A DNA stretch of 64,000 nucleotides, taken from contig DBNK01000029.1 in the NCBI GenBank assembly GCA_002298335.1, positions 14,496-78,495 of the forward strand, read 5' to 3'. Shown here one piece after another: positions 45,395-53,422 of the stretch; position 1 is the stretch's first letter, and the number at the start of each line of letters is the position of its first letter. The DNA is from Thalassolituus sp. UBA674. Its GTDB lineage: Bacteria; Pseudomonadota; Gammaproteobacteria; Pseudomonadales; Oceanobacteraceae. Below the pieces are notes generated by a model that saw nothing but the letters and a program-made list of their open reading frames with translations, was not told where the DNA came from and ran no database searches. The translations under genes and the position numbers were made by a program.

Positions 45395-45434
45395 ACGGTC
45401 TCCGGGGGCGCCCCGGAGCGGGGAAGGAGACCGT
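45395..45434 (-). promoter_or_regulatory. GC-rich leader structure before nrdA with alternative pairings
   Basis: ACGGTCTCC (45395-45403) pairs perfectly with GGAGACCGT (45426-45434). Within the same segment CTCCGGGG and CCCCGGAG form an 8-bp hairpin around CGC, sharing bases with the outer stem. The two foldings are partly exclusive. It lies 54-93 bases before nrdA, probably in the 5' untranslated region. Confidence 0.55.
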
Positions 45435-45468
45435 CTAAGTAACTGACCTGCAGCAGGTTTTAATACGT

Positions 45469-45516
45469 CCACAAGATAATGCGCTGCCCAGTCGAATTCA
45501 ACCCCAGATGTAGTGT
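45469..45516 (-). promoter_or_regulatory. candidate NrdR box pair upstream of nrdA
   Basis: CCACAAGATAATGCGC (45469-45484) and ACCCCAGATGTAGTGT (45501-45516) each match about 11 of 16 positions of the palindromic NrdR consensus. They are offset by 32 bases, about three helical turns, which is the usual geometry of paired NrdR sites. NrdR represses ribonucleotide reductase genes when dATP is high. Matched by eye only. Confidence 0.5.
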
Positions 45517-45531
45517 TGGTTTCAGCGGGCG

Positions 45532-45540
45532 TGTGGATAA
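45532..45540 (-). promoter_or_regulatory. perfect DnaA box upstream of nrdA
   Basis: TGTGGATAA is the exact complement of TTATCCACA, the high-affinity DnaA 9-mer. In E. coli, DnaA bound upstream of nrdAB regulates it with the replication cycle, so position and partner agree. A single box; no second exact copy was seen nearby. Confidence 0.65.
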
Positions 45541-45712
45541 GTTGTGCGTATCAGGTTGATACGCAGGGGGCATCAGCCGCTGCGCGGCGGCCCCATGGGC
45601 TTGGGCAGAAACTTCACAAAATGTGCCGTCTGTGACAACTGCAAATGACTCTCATCGTTTACTTTGTGCAACAGTGTAAAACAGGGTCTACAGTTAATGA
45701 GAGGCAGCCTGT

Positions 45713-46513
45713 ATGCGTAACCGCCACAGGCGATGGTCCTTACATTCCAATTGTAAGCAATGGTACTTCTTCATGTTAAAGAACGACTCGCACTCACAAA
45801 CAGACGTTAACTGGCGGATCATGATCGTCGAAGACGATGAACGTCTGTCCGCTTTGACGAAGGACTATCTCGAAAGCAATGGCATGAAAGTGACCGTCGA
45901 AGGTGACGGCAGCCGCGCCATTGAACGCATTAAGTCGGAGCAGCCGGATCTGGTGGTACTCGATCTGATGTTGCCGGGCGAAGACGGTCTGGCCGTCTGT
46001 CGTCTGGTTCGTCCTTACTACAAGGGCCCGATTCTGATGCTCACCGCCCGGACCGAAGACCTCGATCAGGTACTGGGTCTGGAAATGGGCGCTGATGATT
46101 ACGTTGCCAAGCCGGTGCGTCCACGCGTGTTGCTGGCCCGCATCCGCGCTCTGCTGCGACGGGTACATGATCTGCCGAATGAAGAAAAGCAGGAGATGCC
46201 TTCATCTTCACGCCTGACCTTCGGCAATCTGGTGGTCGACAGTTCCATGCGTGAGGCCTGGCTGGCCGGCGAGAGTATTGACCTCACCAGTGCGGAATTT
46301 GATCTGCTGTGGCTGCTGTCCAGTAATGCCGGGCGCATCCTCACCCGGGAAGAAATCTTTAACCAGCTGCGTGGCATAGAGTACGACGGGCAGGATCGTT
46401 CGATCGATGTACGCGTGTCGCGTATCCGTCCGAAAGTCGGTGATGATCCGATGAACCCGCGCCGGATCAAAACCGTGCGCAGCAAGGGCTACCTGTTCGT
46501 CAAAGAACTGTGA
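45713..46513 (+). CDS. OmpR-family response regulator, RstA-like
   Basis: A 266-residue regulator. The receiver has the acidic pair in IMIVEDDERL, phospho-acceptor Asp in VVLDLMLPGEDGLAVCR and Lys in DDYVAKPVRP. The C-terminal winged helix contains LTSAEFDLLWLLSSNAGRIL and DVRVSRIRPKVGDD. PYYKGPILMLTARTEDLDQV is close to RstA. An AGAGG site precedes the ATG at 45713; a second ATG at 45773 (247 residues) gives a more usual N-terminus, so the start is open. The kinase gene follows 47 bases later. Confidence 0.9.
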   Translation: MRNRHRRWSLHSNCKQWYFFMLKNDSHSQTDVNWRIMIVEDDERLSALTKDYLESNGMKVTVEGDGSRAIERIKSEQPDLVVLDLMLPGEDGLAVCRLVRPYYKGPILMLTARTEDLDQVLGLEMGADDYVAKPVRPRVLLARIRALLRRVHDLPNEEKQEMPSSSRLTFGNLVVDSSMREAWLAGESIDLTSAEFDLLWLLSSNAGRILTREEIFNQLRGIEYDGQDRSIDVRVSRIRPKVGDDPMNPRRIKTVRSKGYLFVKEL

Positions 46514-46560
46514 TGGCAGGCCACTGACCCGGTTGAGGAGTAAGGCGTATTTTTATCCGG

Positions 46561-48075
46561 ATGTATCTGGGCTTTGTGGCCGCACTGGTTACGATACTGC
46601 TGCTGTGCGGTATGTCATTTTCGCTGGTCACGCACGTACGCTACGCCCAGCACACAGAATCCCTGACACGCCTGACCACCTATCTGATAGCCCGTGATCT
46701 GACCCAGAATCCGGAAACTCTGAACCTCATTGGCAGGCGTTTCGGTGTCAGTGTCCAAGTCACGGGCGAAGCCCTGAGCAGCGACAGCATTTTACCCGGA
46801 TATCTGATTGTCGAAGAAACACACCCGGACAGCATGAAGGTCCGGGCGGCGTTTCCCGGCACTGTACCGGTGGAAATCACCTACCATACTGCCCCTGACA
46901 GTGCTGCCTTCATGAGCCGTTATGGCGAAGTGACGGCCCGCAGTCTTCTTGCCGGTCAGGCTGCAGAGACGATTGCTCCGCTCATCCGGACCTTATCCGG
47001 TCTTTCGGGTTACCCACTGCAACTCTTATCAGCAGATGCCCCGTCTACCGCCGGGCTGATCCGTGGTCCTGAAGGGCTGAGTTACCAGCTGCCCGTGGGG
47101 GACGGCCAACAGATACTGCGTCTCGGGCCTGTGTCGGCTTTTTCCATCTGGTCCTGGCCGGCGCTGTTGGTTCTGGCACTCAGTGCCCTGACGCTCACCG
47201 GGCTCGGTCTGTACCGTTCAGTCATCAGTTTTGAGACCCGTCTGCGCAAACTGCAGCAGGCTACAACGCGTCTGGCGCAGGGGCACCTGAATGCCAGGGT
47301 CAGTACCCGCGGACAGGATCAGGTCAGCCAGCTGGGCGGTGCTTTCAACAAGATGGCCGAGCATATTCAACGTTTAATGGATATCCAGCGGGAGATGATC
47401 CGGGCGGTATCTCACGAACTGCGCACACCCGTGGCGCGTATCCGTTTTGCCGCTCAGCTGATTGAAGATACCGTGATGGATGAGCCCTTTGTCACCAAGC
47501 AGCTGCAGGGTATGGATTCGGATATTCAGGAACTGGATACCCTGATCGATGAAATTCTGACTTACGCCCGCCTTGAAGAGGGTGGCCCGGTACTGGACTT
47601 CCAGCAGGTGAATGTGGCGGAAATCGCCGCTCAGGTAGTGGGCGAGGCACGCCCTCCGAAAGACGTCACCACGTCTTATGCGGGTGATGATCCCGTCCAC
47701 TTTCCATCGTCAGAGGCCGAGCCGCGCTATGTCCACCGCGCTATTCAGAATCTGGTGGGCAACGCAGGGCGTTATGCCTCATCAACGGTACTGGTTACCT
47801 GCACGGTCTCGGATGATATCTGCCGCGTGGATGTGGAAGACGATGGGCCGGGTATTCCGGAGGAAGACTGGGACCGGGTATTCAGTGCCTTCGCCCGTCT
47901 GGATGACAGCCGCACCCGGGCTTCAGGCGGGTACGGCCTGGGGCTCTCTATCGTCCGCCGGATTATGTTCTGGCATGGTGGGCGGGCGATGGTTAACCGC
48001 AGTGAGTCTCTGGGAGGTGCCAGATTCAGTCTGATCTGGCCACGTAAGCACGATGACAGCGAGCCTGACCTCTGA
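46561..48075 (+). CDS. sensor histidine kinase, RstB-like
   Basis: A 504-residue kinase. TM1 is at the very N-terminus, with a periplasmic domain of about 170 residues. TM2 is near 200-220 (WPALLVLALSALTLTGLGLY), followed by HAMP. The H-box is EMIRAVSHELRTPVARIRFA, the N-box AIQNLVGNAGRYA, and the G boxes are VEDDGPGIPEEDW and GGYGLGLSIV. Partner of the regulator just upstream. GAGGAG (46535-46540) is 20 bases from this ATG but 8 bases from an in-frame ATT at 46549, so translation may begin there, adding four residues (IFIR-type, as in RstB homologues). Confidence 0.92.
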   Translation: MYLGFVAALVTILLLCGMSFSLVTHVRYAQHTESLTRLTTYLIARDLTQNPETLNLIGRRFGVSVQVTGEALSSDSILPGYLIVEETHPDSMKVRAAFPGTVPVEITYHTAPDSAAFMSRYGEVTARSLLAGQAAETIAPLIRTLSGLSGYPLQLLSADAPSTAGLIRGPEGLSYQLPVGDGQQILRLGPVSAFSIWSWPALLVLALSALTLTGLGLYRSVISFETRLRKLQQATTRLAQGHLNARVSTRGQDQVSQLGGAFNKMAEHIQRLMDIQREMIRAVSHELRTPVARIRFAAQLIEDTVMDEPFVTKQLQGMDSDIQELDTLIDEILTYARLEEGGPVLDFQQVNVAEIAAQVVGEARPPKDVTTSYAGDDPVHFPSSEAEPRYVHRAIQNLVGNAGRYASSTVLVTCTVSDDICRVDVEDDGPGIPEEDWDRVFSAFARLDDSRTRASGGYGLGLSIVRRIMFWHGGRAMVNRSESLGGARFSLIWPRKHDDSEPDL

Positions 48076-48203
48076 CACCGAAGGGCGCAGCGGGCCAGAA
48101 GTAGCGCGGCTGACAGATTGCGCAATATGATATAGCGCGCGGGCGGCAGAACACTTAACCTAACTGCAATCCCACAGATTGATCAGTGTAAGGACAGCAC
48201 CAC

Positions 48204-49325
48204 ATGGGGTCACTCCAGCACGATATACTGCGCCGCCACGCGATGGCCGCCTTAGGTATATTGTTATTTACCCTGCTTTATCTGTTTGCTTACCTTGCCA
48301 CCTTCGACGTCGGCCGCGACATCAGCCCCATTTACCTGCCGGTTATTCTCTATGTTGCCGGACACGCTCTGACCGTATTTTGTGTTTCCCGCGGCTGGTT
48401 TGATCACACCCGTGATCCGAGCCTCACCCTCCCGGTGATGGTCATGGCCATCCTTTATATGTCGTATCTGCTGTATCTTGCGCCTGAGCTGCAGTGGCTG
48501 GTACTGATCAGCTACCTCAATATCATGCCCTTCGGGATCTTTTCCCTCGCCTGGCGCGGCCTGCTGGGTATGACGCTGTTTGTGCTCTTCTGCTATGCCA
48601 CAGTGCTCTTCAGCCTCAGTTTTAAGGGGCAGGGGATGGCGCCTCAGGTGGAAGCCCTGTCGCTGATGGCGTTGCTGGGTAGTCTGTTGATGAGTGCCTT
48701 TGTGGGCCGCGAGTTCTTTCTGCTGCGTACGGCGTATCAACGTAAGAATGTTGAGCTGCGGCGCGCACTGGGAAGAATTGAAGAGCTTGCTGTAACGGAT
48801 GAGCTGACGGGTCTGAACAACCGCCGTTACCTGCTGCGTACACTGGAAAAACACCGCGCCATGGCCATCCGCCAGAACATTCCGTTTGTGGTGGCCTTCA
48901 TTGATATTGACCACTTCAAGCAGACCAACGACCGTCATGGCCACCGCATCGGTGATCAGGTACTGGGCGAGCTGGCGCAACTGCTGCAATCATCCATCCG
49001 GGAGGTGGATCTGGCAGCGCGTTATGGCGGAGAGGAGTTTATTCTGCTGTTATCCGGACTGCGCCTGAGCACCGCCAAACGGGTCATGGAAAGAATCCGG
49101 GAGAGTGTCGAGGTTCACACCTTTTCTGACATGGGGTTACGCCAGACCGTATCAATTGGTGTGGCAGCGTATATGCCCGATGAAGAGGCCGATGAAGTAC
49201 TGAGCCGGGCCGACCGGATGCTGTACGTGGCTAAGCATGAAGGGCGGAATCTGGTGCGGGTTGATCCCACAGAAACACCGGAAACGACCGAGTCCGGTGC
49301 CTCTGCGGGAGGCAATAATGCCTGA
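48204..49325 (+). CDS. membrane-bound diguanylate cyclase (GGDEF)
   Basis: A 373-residue protein. About six transmembrane helices fill residues 15-180. A short coiled linker is followed by a GGDEF domain with DELTGLNNRRYLL, FIDIDHFKQTNDRHGH and the active-site variant RYGGEEF. GGEEF is catalytically competent in known enzymes. An inhibitory RxxD site is not evident at the usual place. It likely makes cyclic di-GMP in response to a membrane signal. Its stop abuts the convergent argF stop. Confidence 0.9.
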   Translation: MGSLQHDILRRHAMAALGILLFTLLYLFAYLATFDVGRDISPIYLPVILYVAGHALTVFCVSRGWFDHTRDPSLTLPVMVMAILYMSYLLYLAPELQWLVLISYLNIMPFGIFSLAWRGLLGMTLFVLFCYATVLFSLSFKGQGMAPQVEALSLMALLGSLLMSAFVGREFFLLRTAYQRKNVELRRALGRIEELAVTDELTGLNNRRYLLRTLEKHRAMAIRQNIPFVVAFIDIDHFKQTNDRHGHRIGDQVLGELAQLLQSSIREVDLAARYGGEEFILLLSGLRLSTAKRVMERIRESVEVHTFSDMGLRQTVSIGVAAYMPDEEADEVLSRADRMLYVAKHEGRNLVRVDPTETPETTESGASAGGNNA

Positions 49326-50231
49326 TCAGGCGTGGGTGACCAGCAGGAATTCCAGCAGGGCTTTCTGCGCGTGCAGGCGGTTTTCGGCTTCGTCCCAGAC
49401 CACGGCACGTGGATCATCCAGCAGATCTTCAGAGACTTCTTCTCCGCGGTGAGCGGGCAGACAGTGCATGAAAATCACATCGTCCGCAGCCTGATCCAGC
49501 AACGCCCGTGAAACCTGATAATTACGGAATTTGCGCAGACGCTCTTCCTGTTCATCTTCCTGACCCATAGATGCCCACACGTCAGTCGCTACCAGATTGG
49601 CACCCAGCACGGCTTCTGCCGGATCGCGCAGCAGGGTGATGCGGTCACCGGCTTCGGCGACAATCTCAGCTTTCGGATCAAAGCCTTCCGGGGCAGCAAT
49701 ACGCAGCTGGAAATCAAACTGCATGGCCGCACGGATGTAAGAGTGGCACATGTTATTGCCGTCACCGATCCAGGCGACGGTTTTTCCGGCAATGTTGCCA
49801 CGGTGTTCGTAGAAGGTCTGCATATCCGCCAGCAGCTGGCAGGGGTGAAAATCGTCCGTCAGGGCATTGATCACCGGTACTTTTGAATTGGCGGCAAACA
49901 ACTCCAGTTTGCTGTGATCAAAGGTACGTACCATCACCACATCCACCATGCGCGAGAGTACGCGTGCAGCATCTTCAATCGGTTCACCACGGCCCAACTG
50001 GGTATCTCGTGGGGAAAGGAAGATGGCACTGCCGCCCAGCTGCGCCATACCGGCTTCAAAGGATACCCGGGTACGGGTTGATGACTTTTCGAAAATCATC
50101 CCCATGATGCGGTTTTTCAGCGGCTCATGAATCTCACCAGCGTATTGCATGGCTTTCAGTTCAATCGACCGGCGGATAATGCGCTGCAGTTCGCTGCGCG
50201 TCAGATCCGTCAGGGTGAGAAAGTGTTTCAC
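49326..50231 (-). CDS. argF: ornithine carbamoyltransferase
   Basis: A 301-residue anabolic enzyme forming citrulline. FEKSSTRTRVSFEAGMAQLG carries the carbamoyl phosphate site STRT, and FMHCLPAHRGEEVSEDLLDD the HCLP ornithine-site motif. Length is normal. It follows argD by 39 bases, so argDF are probably one transcript. Confidence 0.96.
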   Translation of the reverse strand: MKHFLTLTDLTRSELQRIIRRSIELKAMQYAGEIHEPLKNRIMGMIFEKSSTRTRVSFEAGMAQLGGSAIFLSPRDTQLGRGEPIEDAARVLSRMVDVVMVRTFDHSKLELFAANSKVPVINALTDDFHPCQLLADMQTFYEHRGNIAGKTVAWIGDGNNMCHSYIRAAMQFDFQLRIAAPEGFDPKAEIVAEAGDRITLLRDPAEAVLGANLVATDVWASMGQEDEQEERLRKFRNYQVSRALLDQAADDVIFMHCLPAHRGEEVSEDLLDDPRAVVWDEAENRLHAQKALLEFLLVTHA

Positions 50232-50270
50232 GTGCGTTCAATCCTTTATGGCTCGGGCCGCAGAGGGCCC

Positions 50271-51440
50271 TTATTCGTTCAGAGCGGCGATCAGAGTGGC
50301 CAGGGTGGACACAACCTGATCGGCTTCGCTTTCTGTTATGGTCAGTGGCGGCAGCAGGCGGATGACATTGCCGGCGGTCACATTCAGCAGCAGGCCCTGT
50401 TCCAGGGCGGCGGCCATGATGCCGGGGCACTCTTTCTTCAGTACCACGCCTATCATCAGGCCACGGCCACGCAGACAGTCGAACTGAGGTTCGTTCTGCA
50501 GGGCTTCATTCAGGGCGTTACGCAGGTAATCGCCCATCTGTGCCGCGCGCGCCGACAGGTTTTCACTGACAATGGTATTCACCACGGCGACACCGGCAGC
50601 ACAGGCCAGCGGGTTACCACCGTAGGTTGAGCCGTGATTGCCAGGCTGCAGAATGCCAGAGGCTTTACCGCGTGCCAGGCAGGCGCCAATCGGCACACCA
50701 TTGCCCAGACCTTTGGCGGTGGTCACCACATCCGGCATTACCCCCAGCTGCTGGTAGCAGAAGTAGGTCCCGGTGCGGCCGTTACCGGTCTGGATTTCAT
50801 CCAGAATCATCAGCAGGCCCAGTTCATCACAGAGCGCGCGGATACCGGCAATGTACTCCGGACTGGCGGTGGCCAGGCCACCTTCACCCTGTACCGGTTC
50901 CAGCATGATGGCGACGACGTTGCTGTTGGCTTTGGCAATCGCGGAAGCGGCTGCCAGATCCATGAAAGGAGCACGGATAAAGCCGGGGACCAGAGGCCCG
51001 AAACCTTCCTGCACCTTAGGGTTGCCCGTGGCCGTCAGCGTCGCCAGGGTACGGCCGTGGAATGCCTTGGTCATCACAATGATGGCTGGTTCGCTGACGC
51101 CTTTCTGATGGCCGTACTTACGCGCCAGCTTGATAGCGGCTTCGTTGGCTTCGGCACCCGAGTTGGAGAAGAACACGTTTTCCATACCGGATACACGGGT
51201 CAGTGCTTCCGCCAGCTCCTGCTGCCGGGCAATACCGTACATATTGGAGGTATGGATCAGATTCGCAGCCTGTTCGGTAATGGCGGCTGTTACTGCCGGG
51301 TGAGCATGACCCAGACCACACACCGCAATACCACTCAGTGCGTCGAGGTAGCGTCGGCCTTCAGTATCCGTAATCCAACAACCCTGACCGGACGTGAAGG
51401 TCACCGGCAGGCGACCGTAGGTATTCATAATGGCTGACAT
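50271..51440 (-). CDS. argD: acetylornithine / succinyldiaminopimelate aminotransferase
   Basis: A 389-residue class III PLP aminotransferase. SNSGAEANEAAIKLARKYG, ILDEIQTGNGRTGTYFCYQ and the Schiff-base lysine in VTTAKGLGNGVPIGA are intact. It works in arginine synthesis and, in many bacteria, lysine synthesis. Cotranscribed with argF. Confidence 0.93.
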   Translation of the reverse strand: MSAIMNTYGRLPVTFTSGQGCWITDTEGRRYLDALSGIAVCGLGHAHPAVTAAITEQAANLIHTSNMYGIARQQELAEALTRVSGMENVFFSNSGAEANEAAIKLARKYGHQKGVSEPAIIVMTKAFHGRTLATLTATGNPKVQEGFGPLVPGFIRAPFMDLAAASAIAKANSNVVAIMLEPVQGEGGLATASPEYIAGIRALCDELGLLMILDEIQTGNGRTGTYFCYQQLGVMPDVVTTAKGLGNGVPIGACLARGKASGILQPGNHGSTYGGNPLACAAGVAVVNTIVSENLSARAAQMGDYLRNALNEALQNEPQFDCLRGRGLMIGVVLKKECPGIMAAALEQGLLLNVTAGNVIRLLPPLTITESEADQVVSTLATLIAALNE

Positions 51441-51470
51441 GGCAGCGTGCTCCTGCTCAGAAACGCAAAA

Positions 51471-51529
51471 GGGCAGCCATGGCTGCCCGGTAGATGCGCG
51501 ATAATACGAGAGCCTTATGGCTTTGTAAA
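51471..51529 (-). promoter_or_regulatory. argD promoter with an adjacent leader hairpin
   Basis: On the minus strand, TTTACA (51529-51524) and TATTAT (51506-51501) are spaced by 17 bases, a good sigma-70 promoter pointing to argD. Just downstream of it, GGGCAGCC AT GGCTGCCC (51471-51488) is a perfect hairpin followed by TTTTGCGTTT. The hairpin can end rimK readthrough and would form the start of the argD message. Confidence 0.55.
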
Positions 51530-51554
51530 TGTCGTGATTGTACTGAAGGCCTGT

Positions 51555-52460
51555 TCAGCCTTTACCGCGCGTCCGGGTACGGTTGGTACGGGCATTTTTC
51601 TCAATGAACTCGATGATTTTGCCAGCCACGTCAATGTTGGTGGAGGTCTCGACGCCTTCAAGACCCGGTGAGGAGTTCACTTCCATCACCAGAGGCCCGT
51701 GCTTGGAGCGCAGGATATCCACACCGGCCACGTTCAGGCCCATGGTGCGGGCCGCCCGTACGGCGGTAGCACGTTCATCCGGGGTAATGCGGATCACAGA
51801 GGCGGTACCACCTCGGTGCAGGTTGGAGCGGAATTCCCCCTCGGCTGCCTGGCGCTTCATCGCCGCAACGACGCGGTCGCCGACCACAAAACAGCGGATG
51901 TCAGCACCACCGGCTTCTTTGATGTATTCCTGCACCATGATGTTGGCTTTCAGGCCCAGAAAGGCTTCGATCACGCTTTCGGCCGCTTTGCGCGTCTCGG
52001 CCAGGACCACACCAATACCCTGAGTACCTTCAAGCAGTTTGATCACCAGCGGCGCGCCGCCGACCATGTCGATCAGGTCAGGAATATCGTCCGGGCTGTG
52101 GGCAAAGCCGGTCACTGGCAGGCCGATACCTTTGCGCGCCATCAGTTGCATGGAGCGCAGCTTGTCCCGGGAGCGGCTGATGGCCACCGATTCGTTAAGC
52201 GGGTAAACACCCATCATTTCAAACTGACGCAGTACTGCCGTACCGTAGAAAGTGATGGAGGCACCGATACGTGGAATCACAGCGTCGAAATCGTCGCGGT
52301 CTTCCCCTTTATAGTGGATGCTCGGCGTCATGCTGTTGATGTTCATATAGCAGTGCAGGGTATCGAGCACTTCAACTTCATGCCCGCGGAGTTCAGCGGC
52401 CTCAATCAGACGACGCGTTGAATACAGTCCCCGGTTACGGGAAAGAATCGCTATTTTCAT
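51555..52460 (-). CDS. rimK: ATP-grasp glutamate ligase RimK
   Basis: A 301-residue enzyme that adds glutamates to the C-terminus of ribosomal protein S6. N-terminal MKIAILSRNRGLYSTRRLIE, then the ATP-grasp segments GAPLVIKLLEGTQGIGVVLA and VMEVNSSPGLEGVE. Length equals E. coli RimK. It is third in the maoP / retropepsin-like / rimK transcript, 18 bases downstream of the protease gene. RimK modification remodels ribosomes in Pseudomonas and is linked there to a partner protease. Confidence 0.94.
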   Translation of the reverse strand: MKIAILSRNRGLYSTRRLIEAAELRGHEVEVLDTLHCYMNINSMTPSIHYKGEDRDDFDAVIPRIGASITFYGTAVLRQFEMMGVYPLNESVAISRSRDKLRSMQLMARKGIGLPVTGFAHSPDDIPDLIDMVGGAPLVIKLLEGTQGIGVVLAETRKAAESVIEAFLGLKANIMVQEYIKEAGGADIRCFVVGDRVVAAMKRQAAEGEFRSNLHRGGTASVIRITPDERATAVRAARTMGLNVAGVDILRSKHGPLVMEVNSSPGLEGVETSTNIDVAGKIIEFIEKNARTNRTRTRGKG

Positions 52461-52478
52461 ACACTGCCTTTGAAACGG

Positions 52479-52895
52479 TTATTGTGCGACGTCGACGAGA
52501 AAACGTCCGCTGATGGCCTTCCGCCCGATCAGCATAGGATAGGTCATACTGCCACGATGACTCAGACTGATCTCAGCACGCCAGCGCTGGCCTCTGATCA
52601 GAAATTCCGTCTCGATAATATAGCGGCGGGATCTCTGGCCATTGGAGCTGGCAATGACGCGCGTGTCCTTGACCCGCGCTTCACAGACCTGATCAATCTT
52701 GGCTGATTTTTTTCCGAAGAGTACGTGAAAACGCACCCAGTCGCAGCCATCACGCTGAAAAACCTCAATCTTCTCAGCGTGGAGACTGCTGGTGCAGGCA
52801 CCGGTGTCTACCTTTGCCTTGCAGACAATGCCGAACTCCGGGAGCTCCAGGGTTTCGATATACCCCAGAATTGCCTTAGTCGTCGTCACTGTCAT
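52479..52895 (-). CDS. retropepsin-like protease of the RimK system (ATP-dependent zinc protease family)
   Basis: A 138-residue protein. CKAKVDTGACTSSLHAEKIE holds the aspartic-protease-like DTGA motif, with a second conserved element in YPMLIGRKAISGRFLVD. The family (formerly called ATP-dependent zinc proteases) typically neighbours rimK, and such a protease is called RimB in Pseudomonas. The ATG at 52895 lies inside the maoP end (20-base overlap); longer starts are possible but lie deeper in maoP. Confidence 0.85.
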   Translation of the reverse strand: MTVTTTKAILGYIETLELPEFGIVCKAKVDTGACTSSLHAEKIEVFQRDGCDWVRFHVLFGKKSAKIDQVCEARVKDTRVIASSNGQRSRRYIIETEFLIRGQRWRAEISLSHRGSMTYPMLIGRKAISGRFLVDVAQ

Positions 52896-53223
52896 CTGAC
52901 TCAATACCAATATCTGAGTCAGAAACGGCAGCGGAAGACGCGGTGAAATAAATCTGTTTGCGGGCCAGCGCTTTCAGATAAGCGGCCCAGGCACGCTCAA
53001 CGTCAGTCATCGGCGGTACCTTCTGCTGACAGACTTCAACAAAGTGCAGCTCCTCGTCAGTGGCCGGCTCACGGTGACCTTCATGCAGATCTTTCAGTGC
53101 CATGCCCAGAGTTTCCAGAATGCTGGCCTGTGACCGGGTGAAATCACCGGAACGCATGAATCCGCGTGGGAAATTGCGGTCGTCGAAGAACTTCTTCGGG
53201 GTGTCAAAACTTTTGGCTTGCAT
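52876..53223 (-). CDS. maoP: macrodomain Ori organisation protein MaoP (DUF413)
   Basis: A 115-residue protein. KKFFDDRNFPRGFMRSGDFT, GHREPATDEELHFVEVCQQ and TDVERAWAAYLKAL match MaoP (YifE) of E. coli, which with the nearby maoS site organises the Ori macrodomain. It ends with an acidic Asp/Ser tail, as in E. coli. It is divergent from hdfR, the same arrangement as in E. coli, and overlaps the retropepsin-like gene by 20 bases. Confidence 0.92.
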   Translation of the reverse strand: MQAKSFDTPKKFFDDRNFPRGFMRSGDFTRSQASILETLGMALKDLHEGHREPATDEELHFVEVCQQKVPPMTDVERAWAAYLKALARKQIYFTASSAAVSDSDIGIESDDSDDD

Positions 53224-53422
53224 AATGTCCTTCCTGCACCTGCTAACGTGTTGGATCAGAGGGTGTTTCTGGCGGAGTATGTTCAGCCTTCATTTCATGG
53301 TAAAACAAAAAAAATTTGTCGTAACGCCAAAGTTTTTTTGTTCGTTAAATCTTCATCCCACTGTCATAAACCAGCCAGTGAGATGTGGGGAGCCATGGAT
53401 TAGTCAGTCATAAGAGGCCTGT

